Assembly (NCBI RefSeq): GCF_019443405.1
Contig: NZ_CP080376.1
Location: forward strand, 1,798,001 to 1,862,000
From: Brevundimonas sp. PAMC22021
GTDB taxonomy: Bacteria > Pseudomonadota > Alphaproteobacteria > Caulobacterales > Caulobacteraceae
DNA: 64,000 nt
Reading direction: 5' to 3'
Under the pieces are notes generated by a model. The model was given only the letters and a program-made list of their open reading frames with translations. It was not told the DNA's origin and did not search any database. This document shows, piece after piece, positions 24,709-31,496 of this stretch (position 1 is its first letter; the number at the start of each line of letters is the position of its first letter). Both the position numbers and the translations under genes were made by a program.

Positions 24709-27700
24709 CAGAGGTCCCCTCCCCGGCCGTGAGCGGGCGCGGGCGCATCAGGGTCATAAGGGTCGTGTGGAGGGACGCCGTAGGTGGTCGGCAAGGTGCG
24801 ATCCTTGCCGGGCGCCTTGGGCAGCTTGCCCGACAGCCACCGCATGATGACGTAGAACACCGGCGTGAAGATCAGACCAAAGAAGGTCACGCCCAGCATG
24901 CCCGAGAACACGGCGGTGCCCAGCGACTGGCGCATCTCGGCCCCCGGTCCGCTCGCTAGCATCAGCGGCACGACGCCCAGGATGAAGGCGAACGACGTCA
25001 TCAGGATCGGACGCAGACGGGTCTGCGCCGCCGACACGGCCGCGTCGAAGCGGTTCATGCCGTCTTCCTCCGCCTGTTTGGCGAACTCCACGATCAGGAT
25101 GGCGTTCTTGGCCGCCAGCGCGATCAGCACCACCAGACCGATCTGAACCAGGATGTTGTTGTCCAGGCCCCGGATGTTGACGCCGATCAGCGCCGCCAGG
25201 ATGCACATCGGCACGATCAGGATCACCGCCATCGGCAGGGTGAACGCCTCATACTGTGCGGCCAGCACAAGGAAGACGAACACCACCGACATCACAAAGA
25301 TGATCGCCGCGCCCGACCCGGCCTGTTCCTGTTGCAGCGCCAGCTCGGTCCACTCGTAGGAGAAGCCGTCAGGCAGCGTCTGCTGGGCCATGGTCTCCAT
25401 GATGTCCAAGGCTTCGCCCGACGACACGCCCGCCGCCGGCTGTCCCTGAAGTTCGGCGGCCGGGAACAGGTTGTAGCGAACGATCCGCGATGGCCCGGAG
25501 TCGTTCCTCAGGTTGGCCACCGAGCCGATCGGCACCATGGCGCCTGTGGAAGAGCGGGTCTGAAGGTTGGCGATGTCGGCGATGTCGTCGCGGTACTGCG
25601 GTTCCGCCTGCGCCGTCACCCGGAAGGTGCGGCCCAGGAAGTTGAAGTCGTTGACGTAGGACGAGCCCAGGTAGACGCCCAGAGTGTCGAACACCGCGCT
25701 GGGCTGGACGCCCATCATCAACGCCTTGTCACGATCGACGTCGGCCTGAATGCGAGGCGAGCCGGTGTTGTAGGTCGAGAAGACCTGACTGACGTCGGTG
25801 GGCGCCTGAGCCGCCGCGCCCATCATGGCGAAGGTGGCGCCTTCCAGCGCGCCATAGCCGGCGCCCTCGGTATCCTGGATCATCATCTTGAAGCCGTTGC
25901 CGTTGCCCAGGCCCTGGACCGCCGGCGGCGCGATGACAAAGATGTTGGCGTCCTCGATCGAGCCCGTCGCCTGGGTGATCGCGCCGGCAAGGGCCGCAGC
26001 CGCTTCCTCTCGGCTGCGCTCGTCGTGCGGCTTCAACCGCGCGAAGATGGTCGCCGAGTTGGAGCCGAAGCTGAAGCTCGCCCCGTCGAGGCCGGCGAAG
26101 GCAATCGCGCCGTCCACGCCCTCGGTCTGGCGGATGATGTCGCTGGCCCGCTTCATCACCGCTTCGGTGCGATCAAGAGAGGCGCCGGCCGGCAGTTGAA
26201 CGACGCCGATCAGGAAGCCCTGATCCTGCTCCGGGATAAAGCCGGACGGCGTGTCCACCAGGCGCCAGGCGGTGACGCCCAAAAGCACGCCATAGACGAC
26301 CAGCACCAGGGCGACGGTCCGCACAAGGCGCGCCGTCAGACGACCGTAGCGGTCGGCCAGCCAGTCAAAGCCTTCGTTGAACTTCCGTCCGCCCCAGCCG
26401 ACGTAATAGACGATCGACCCCCACACGCCCGGCCTGCGGGCATGCTCGTCGTGCGCCTTGTGCGGCTTCAGCAGCAGGGCGGCCATGGCCGGCGACAGCG
26501 TCAGGGACACGATCAGCGAGGTGACCGAGGCGGCGGCGATGACCACGGCGAACTGTCGATAGAAGATGCCCGGGATGCCCGGCACCAGCATGGTGGGAAT
26601 GAACACCGAGATCAGCACCAAGCCGATGGCGATCAGGGCGCCGGTCACCTCCTCCATGGAGCGGTAAGCCGCCTCCTTGGGGGACAAGCCTTCACGCAGC
26701 CCACGCTCGACGTTCTCCACCACCACAATGGCGTCGTCGACAACGATGCCGATCGCCAGAACAAGGGCAAACAACGACAGCGAGTTGATCGAATAGCCGA
26801 GCGCGAGTTGCACGGCGAAGGTCGCGACCAGAGACACGGGGATGGCCACGATCGGGATGATGGCGGCGCGCCAGGTCTGCAGGAAGACCAGGACCACCAA
26901 GACCACCAGGATGATAGCCTCGACCAGGGTGTGCTGCACCGACTCCACCGAGGCGGCGACGAACTCGGTCGGGTTATAGGGGATGGAGATTTCCATGCCT
27001 TCCGGCAGGTCGGCCTTCATCGCCTCCACCTCGTTCAGCACGCCTTCGGCGGTGCCGAGCGCATTGGCGCCGGGCTGCTGCACGATGGCGACACCGACGC
27101 CCCGCTGGCCGTCAAAGAAGCCGCGGATGCCGTAGTCCTGCGCGCCCAGCTCGATCCGGGCCACGTCGCGCAGATAGGTGTTTCGCCCTTGCGCGTCGGT
27201 CTTCAGCACGACGTTGCCGAACTCGTTCGGATCCGTCAGGCGTCCCTGCACCTGGACGGGCAGCTGAAAGGCCGAGGCGTTTCCTGGAAAAGGCGGCTGA
27301 CCGATGGAGCCGGCCGCGGCCTGGACGTTCTGGGCGCGCAACGCCGCGACGATGTCGGGTCCTGTCAGATCGCGCTCGGCCGCCTTGGCCGGGTCGATCC
27401 ACACCCGCATGGAATAGTTGCCGCCGCCGAAGACCTGCACCGTGCCCACGCCTTCGATGCGAAGCAGGCGATCGCGCAGGGTCGAGTTGGCGTAGTTGCC
27501 GACATAATCGTTGCCTAGCGATCCGTCGGGCGAGGTCAGCCCAAGGATCATCAAGAATCCGCTCTCGGCCTTGTTCACCACGATGCCGGTCTGACGAACG
27601 GCGTCCGGCAATCGCGGCTCGGCCAACGCCACCCGGTTCTGCACCAGCACCTGTGCGTCATCCAGGTTGGTGCCGGGCTGGAAGGTGACCGTGATCGCCA

Positions 27701-27968
27701 CCGCGCCGTCCGACGTGGACGAGGAGGTGATGTAGAGCATGTTTTCGACGCCGTTCACCTCCTGCTCGATCGGTGCGGCGACGGTCTCGGCCAGGGTCTC
27801 GGCCGAGGCGCCCGGATAGGCGGCGTTGATGGTGATCGTCGGCGGCGCGATCTCCGGATACTGCGACAGCGGCAGCAACGGATAGGCCGCGAGCCCGACG
27901 ATGGTGATCAGCACGGCGATCACCGCCGCGAAGATCGGACGGTCGATAAAAAAGCGGGAGATGTTCAT
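24708..27968 (-). CDS. RND multidrug efflux transporter (AcrB/MexB, HAE1 family)
   Basis: 1086 aa, family length plus a ~40-residue C-terminal tail rich in Asp and Pro. Twelve membrane helices in two repeats with large periplasmic loops. Visible motifs: IDRPIFAAVIAVLITIVG start, GIVVDDAIVVVENVER with the paired Asp of the proton relay, IPEQDQGFLIGVVQLPAG, AAKNAILIVEFAKQAEEDG. Drives proton-coupled export of drugs or bile-like compounds. Middle gene of the operon, 3 bp after the adaptor gene. Confidence 0.95.
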   Translation of the reverse strand: MNISRFFIDRPIFAAVIAVLITIVGLAAYPLLPLSQYPEIAPPTITINAAYPGASAETLAETVAAPIEQEVNGVENMLYITSSSTSDGAVAITVTFQPGTNLDDAQVLVQNRVALAEPRLPDAVRQTGIVVNKAESGFLMILGLTSPDGSLGNDYVGNYANSTLRDRLLRIEGVGTVQVFGGGNYSMRVWIDPAKAAERDLTGPDIVAALRAQNVQAAAGSIGQPPFPGNASAFQLPVQVQGRLTDPNEFGNVVLKTDAQGRNTYLRDVARIELGAQDYGIRGFFDGQRGVGVAIVQQPGANALGTAEGVLNEVEAMKADLPEGMEISIPYNPTEFVAASVESVQHTLVEAIILVVLVVLVFLQTWRAAIIPIVAIPVSLVATFAVQLALGYSINSLSLFALVLAIGIVVDDAIVVVENVERGLREGLSPKEAAYRSMEEVTGALIAIGLVLISVFIPTMLVPGIPGIFYRQFAVVIAAASVTSLIVSLTLSPAMAALLLKPHKAHDEHARRPGVWGSIVYYVGWGGRKFNEGFDWLADRYGRLTARLVRTVALVLVVYGVLLGVTAWRLVDTPSGFIPEQDQGFLIGVVQLPAGASLDRTEAVMKRASDIIRQTEGVDGAIAFAGLDGASFSFGSNSATIFARLKPHDERSREEAAAALAGAITQATGSIEDANIFVIAPPAVQGLGNGNGFKMMIQDTEGAGYGALEGATFAMMGAAAQAPTDVSQVFSTYNTGSPRIQADVDRDKALMMGVQPSAVFDTLGVYLGSSYVNDFNFLGRTFRVTAQAEPQYRDDIADIANLQTRSSTGAMVPIGSVANLRNDSGPSRIVRYNLFPAAELQGQPAAGVSSGEALDIMETMAQQTLPDGFSYEWTELALQQEQAGSGAAIIFVMSVVFVFLVLAAQYEAFTLPMAVILIVPMCILAALIGVNIRGLDNNILVQIGLVVLIALAAKNAILIVEFAKQAEEDGMNRFDAAVSAAQTRLRPILMTSFAFILGVVPLMLASGPGAEMRQSLGTAVFSGMLGVTFFGLIFTPVFYVIMRWLSGKLPKAPGKDRTLPTTYGVPPHDPYDPDAPAPAHGRGGDL

Positions 27969-27971
27969 GGC

Positions 27972-29177
27972 TTACTCGCCGGCCGACACGCTGTTGGCGA
28001 AAGAGGCGCTGGATGCAGGCGCGGACTGGGTCACGGGCGCGCCAGAGGCGTTCTGAGCAACCGGCTGGATGCGTCCCGCCTTGGGCGTGACCTTGGCGCC
28101 CGGTTGCGCCGCGCGCTGCAGGCCCGCGATGATCACGCGGTCGGTCGGCGCCAGGCCCGAGCGAACGACCCGAAGGCCCTGGACCACTGGCCCGAGCGTC
28201 ACGGCCTTTGAGGTCACCGCGCCGTCGGCGCCGACCACGTAGACGGTACGGCGCGCCTGATCGGTGTTGATGGCCGAGTCCGGCACCAGCAAGGCGTCAT
28301 AGGCGCCGCCGCCGGCCACCTGGGCGCGACCGAACATGCCCGGACGCAGGAAGCCGTCGGCGTTGGGCACGATCGCCCTCAGGCGGATCACGCCGGATGC
28401 GGTGTCGATGGCGTTGTCGGAGAAGTCCAAGCGGCCCGTGCGGCTAAAGTCGGACTCGTCCTGAAGCCGGATCTGGACCGGCGCATCCCGTCCGACGCCG
28501 CCCTCACGCATGTACTTCAGAGCGACCGCCTCCGACCCGTCGAACACGAAGTGCATCGCGCCGCCCGAGACGATGGTGGTCAGGATGTCGCCGGCCGAGG
28601 TGCCGCCGGCGATGACGTTGCCGCGGTCCACGCGACGATCCGACGCCCGGCCCGAGATCGGCGCGGTGACGCGGGTGTAGCTGAGGTTCTGGCGCGCCGT
28701 GCGGACGGCGGCGTTGGCGGCCGCGAGATTGGCCTGGGCCACCTGCAGCTGCGAGCGGTTGGTTTCGACCTCCGCCTGCGACACGGCCTGCGCCGAAAGC
28801 AGGCTTTCGCTGCGGGTCAGATTGGCGCGGGCCAGCGTCACCTGCGACTGGGCCTGTGCGACCTGGGCCTGGGCCGACGACAGCTGGGCCTGCGCTGGGG
28901 CGGAATCCAGCGTGAACAGCAACTGGCCCTGGCGCACCATCTCGCCATCGCGGAAGTGAACGCCCTGGATGAAGCCGCCGGCGCGGGCGCGGACATCGAC
29001 CGTCTCCACGGCTTCAAAGCGGCCGGTGAACTCGTCCCAGTCTGTGACGCGCTGCGCCAGCGGCTGCGCCACCGTCACGGGCGGTGCGCCCGCTGCGGGC
29101 GCAGGCTCGCCCTTGGAACAGCCATAAAGCGCGGCCGTCATCATGACGGACACGGCCGCGGTCTTAAGCGTGCGCAT
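27972..29177 (-). CDS. RND efflux periplasmic adaptor (AcrA/MexA family)
   Basis: 401 aa from ATG at 29177 with GGGAGAG upstream; the 32-residue longer frame is rejected. Lipobox LYGC, then barrel-sandwich halves (VDVRARAGGFIQGVHFRDGEMV and TRVTAPISGRASDRRVDRGNVI) around a long alpha-helical hairpin (AQAQVAQAQSQVTLARANLTRSE). C-terminal ~40 residues are low-complexity. Links AcrB to the outer-membrane duct. First gene of the operon, divergent from a TetR gene. Confidence 0.94.
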   Translation of the reverse strand: MRTLKTAAVSVMMTAALYGCSKGEPAPAAGAPPVTVAQPLAQRVTDWDEFTGRFEAVETVDVRARAGGFIQGVHFRDGEMVRQGQLLFTLDSAPAQAQLSSAQAQVAQAQSQVTLARANLTRSESLLSAQAVSQAEVETNRSQLQVAQANLAAANAAVRTARQNLSYTRVTAPISGRASDRRVDRGNVIAGGTSAGDILTTIVSGGAMHFVFDGSEAVALKYMREGGVGRDAPVQIRLQDESDFSRTGRLDFSDNAIDTASGVIRLRAIVPNADGFLRPGMFGRAQVAGGGAYDALLVPDSAINTDQARRTVYVVGADGAVTSKAVTLGPVVQGLRVVRSGLAPTDRVIIAGLQRAAQPGAKVTPKAGRIQPVAQNASGAPVTQSAPASSASFANSVSAGE

Positions 29178-29240
29178 CTGCGCTCTCCCTGTCGGGGGGT
29201 CGTGGGTAAGAGTATGCACTCGATGCGTGGGGAGCGCCCG

Positions 29241-29258
29241 AGTCAACGTCCGGTGACT
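29241..29258. promoter_or_regulatory. Candidate TetR operator 1
   Basis: AGTCAACGTCCGGTGACT, inverted repeat AGTCA-N8-TGACT. Shares GTCAAC-N6-TGAC with operator 2, centre to centre 40 bp away, between the efflux operon and its divergent TetR gene. Confidence 0.55.
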
Positions 29259-29280
29259 TAATGGTGAAGCCATCGCCGCT

Positions 29281-29298
29281 TGTCAACACGCGATGACA
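29281..29298. promoter_or_regulatory. Candidate TetR operator 2 with -35 overlap
   Basis: TGTCAACACGCGATGACA, inverted repeat TGTCA-N8-TGACA. Extended on both sides by one pair. TTGTCA at 29280 can be a -35 box for tetR with CATATA 17 bp downstream, so a bound dimer would block it. Confidence 0.55.
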
Positions 29299-29367
29299 AA
29301 GCCATATAGCGCGAAGGGGTTATTCAACCCTAGGAATAGTCAGGTTTTCTAAAGGAGGCCGCCAGCC

Positions 29368-29934
29368 TTGCTTTGTCCTTCGCCTCGCCCGAGGAATGCG
29401 GCCGCCACCCGTGTCGCCATTCTGGACGCCGCCCGCGCGCGGTTCGCGGCTGAGAGCTATGACGATGTCGGCATGCGCGACATCGCACGCGACGTAGGCG
29501 TCGATGCAGCCCTGATCAGCCGCTACTTCGGCTCAAAGGAAGAGCTGTTCTCGACCGTGCTGGACAACTGCCCGGACGGCGGCGAGTTGATGCAGGGCGA
29601 ACGGTCCGAGTTCGGCCGTCGCGTGGCCCAGCACATCGTCTTCGAGCCCAAGCGCGCGGAAAAGATGCAGGCGCTGTCGATCATGTTGCGCTCGGTCGGC
29701 TCGGCCAAGGCGTCCGAAGTGGTGCGGCGCAGTTCCAGCACGCGCTTCTATGGGCCGTTCAGCGAATGGATCGGCGGGCCCGACGCGGCGGTCAAGGCGC
29801 GGCTCGCCTCCGGCATGATCATGGGCATGGCGGTCAGCCGCGACATCACCGGCGGCTATGGTCTTACGCCGGAAGGATGCGAGACGCTGCGCGATCGCCT
29901 GGCCGTGATCCTTCAGAGCGTCATCGACGCCTGA
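29368..29934 (+). CDS. TetR family regulator of the adjacent efflux operon
   Basis: 188 aa. TTG start fixed by an AAAGGAGG Shine-Dalgarno 9 nt upstream. N-terminal HTH: VAILDAARARFAAESYDDVGMRDIARDVGVDAALISRYFGSKEELF, residues ~15-60 in classical TetR form; C-terminal ligand/dimer domain is helical (RRVAQHIVFEPKRAEKMQ). Divergent from acrA-acrB-oprM-type genes, so the expected role is ligand-released repression of the pump and itself. Ends at a terminator shared with the convergent sugar importer gene. Confidence 0.9.
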   Translation: MLCPSPRPRNAAATRVAILDAARARFAAESYDDVGMRDIARDVGVDAALISRYFGSKEELFSTVLDNCPDGGELMQGERSEFGRRVAQHIVFEPKRAEKMQALSIMLRSVGSAKASEVVRRSSSTRFYGPFSEWIGGPDAAVKARLASGMIMGMAVSRDITGGYGLTPEGCETLRDRLAVILQSVIDA

Positions 29935-29945
29935 TCCCCAAACCA

Positions 29946-29975
29946 GAAAGGCGCGAGCCGGAGCCCGCGCCTTTC
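29946..29975. terminator. Bidirectional hairpin between tetR and sugar importer
   Basis: Stem GAAAGGCGCG with CGCGCCTTTC, 10 bp, extended by GC pairs inside. Lies between two convergent stops. Confidence 0.7.
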
Positions 29976-29997
29976 CAAACCAAACCGGTGCCGGCCG

Positions 29998-31296
29998 TCA
30001 GTGCGGCGACGCGACCGAGCCCGCCTGCCCCTCCGCGCCTTTCCAGCGCGAACAGATCAGCGCGAACGCCGTCAGCAGCAGATAGCCCACCAGCGGCACG
30101 AAGAAGGCCAGGTGCAGGTCGCCGGACCGGTCCGCCACCTGCCCCGCGATCAGCGGCAGGATTGCCCCGCCGATGATGCCGAACACCAGCAGGCCCGAGG
30201 TCGCCGAAGCCGAGGCGGTCGAACGCTCCAGCGTCAGGGTGAAGATGGTCGGGAACATGATGGAGTTGAAGAAGCCGACGGCCAGGGCCGCATAGGCTGC
30301 GGTGACCCCGTCCGTCTGCGTCACCACCATGCAGAGGATGACGGCGACGGCGGTGCAGATCGCCAGAAGGATCGGCGCCCGCACCCGCGTCAGCAGGGCC
30401 GAGCCGACGAAACGGCCGATCATGGCGCCGCCCCAGTAGAAGGGCACCATCTTGCCGGCGGCCTCGAGCTCAAGCCCCAGCACGCCGGGGCTGGCCAGGA
30501 AGTTGGTCAGCATGTTGCCGATGGCCACTTCCGATCCGACGTAGACGAAGATGGCCAGGGCGCCGAACACCGCCCAGCGCGACTTCAGCGCCGAGAAGAT
30601 CGAGCCGCTCTGCCCCGAGGCGGCGTCGCGCGCCGGCGCCGCCGCATTGATCGACTTGCGGGCCGAGAAGATGAACACCGCGATCACGGCAAAGAAGGCG
30701 CCCATGCCGAGGAAGGCGATGTCGATGCTGCGCAGCGATTCCCCGCGCGTGGCGGCCGTCACCACCGCGCCTGCCGCGAACACGCCGCCGGTCAGCAGAA
30801 CGTGTGCGCCCAGCCACGGACCGACCGTGGCGCCCAGCGAGTTGAAAGCCTGCGAGAACACCAGGCGGAAGTGCGAGCTCTTCTTGGAGCCCAGCTCGGC
30901 CACCAGCGGGTTGGCCGCGACCTGAAGCAGGGTCACGCCCGAGGCGATCACGAACAGCGCCAGCAGCACGCCCGGATACCAGTCCACCGTGGTCGCCACC
31001 GGCACGATCAGGCAGCCCGCCACCATGGTGGCCAGCGCCGCGATGATGGCGCGGCTGTAGCCCAACTTGGACAGCACCGCCGCCGCCGGCAACGAGGCCA
31101 CGCCATAGGCGATGAACCAGGCGAAGGTGGTCAGAAAGGCCTCGGTGAAGCTGAGATCGAACACCCGCCGGACCGCCGCGATCAGGGGATCGATCAGCGA
31201 GGTGGCGAAGCCCCAGGCGAAGAACAGGCTGGTGACATAGGCAAAGGCCAAGCCTGCGCCCTTGCGCGGCGCGGCTGGCGTTGAATCAAGACTCAT
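29998..31296 (-). CDS. Sugar MFS transporter, FucP/GluP family
   Basis: 432 aa, twelve helices. FAYVTSLFFAWGFATSLIDPLI, QVAANPLVAELG, RLVFSQAFNSLGATVGPWLGAHVL are the fucose/glucose-galactose permease signature (proton symport). Shine-Dalgarno GGAGGAAA 7-8 nt before ATG. It follows the TonB-dependent receptor on the same strand but has its own upstream region after that gene's terminator, with a CAAACG-N4-CGTTTG inverted repeat. Likely imports glucose or another monosaccharide released by the neighbouring glucosidases. Confidence 0.92.
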   Translation of the reverse strand: MSLDSTPAAPRKGAGLAFAYVTSLFFAWGFATSLIDPLIAAVRRVFDLSFTEAFLTTFAWFIAYGVASLPAAAVLSKLGYSRAIIAALATMVAGCLIVPVATTVDWYPGVLLALFVIASGVTLLQVAANPLVAELGSKKSSHFRLVFSQAFNSLGATVGPWLGAHVLLTGGVFAAGAVVTAATRGESLRSIDIAFLGMGAFFAVIAVFIFSARKSINAAAPARDAASGQSGSIFSALKSRWAVFGALAIFVYVGSEVAIGNMLTNFLASPGVLGLELEAAGKMVPFYWGGAMIGRFVGSALLTRVRAPILLAICTAVAVILCMVVTQTDGVTAAYAALAVGFFNSIMFPTIFTLTLERSTASASATSGLLVFGIIGGAILPLIAGQVADRSGDLHLAFFVPLVGYLLLTAFALICSRWKGAEGQAGSVASPH

Positions 31297-31395
31297 CGGC
31301 GGTTTTCCTCCGGCGGCCGGCTGTGTCGCGGCTCAGGTTCTCATTGGGTGGGACAAGATCGGCGAGGCGTCCAGACCGAAATGCGACCCGGTAAC

Positions 31396-31411
31396 CAAAC
31401 GTGGCCGTTTG
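31396..31411. promoter_or_regulatory. Inverted repeat CAAACG-N4-CGTTTG upstream of sugar importer
   Basis: 16-bp LacI-operator-like inverted repeat about 100 bp before the importer start and just past the receptor-gene terminator. Binding protein unknown; the local LacI regulator is one candidate. Confidence 0.4.
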
Positions 31412-31415
31412 TTCC

Positions 31416-31449
31416 AGAAAGAAGGCCGCTCCGGTTTCCCGAAGCGGCC
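31416..31449 (-). terminator. Rho-independent terminator of the TonB-receptor gene
   Basis: On the minus strand an 11-bp stem (GGCCGCTTCGG with CCGGAGCGGCC, one G-T pair), GAAA loop and TTCTTTC tail, 47 bp after the receptor stop. Confidence 0.85.
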
Positions 31450-31496
31450 CGAGAGGTGGCGCGCCTTACAAGGGAGGCACGCTGCTCAGAAGGAGA

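Noticed and set aside
25332-27518. 728-aa plus-strand frame opposite the RND pump gene
   Set aside because: Composition is that of reverse-complement noise (His/Arg/Gln/Asp-rich); the pump frame is certain.
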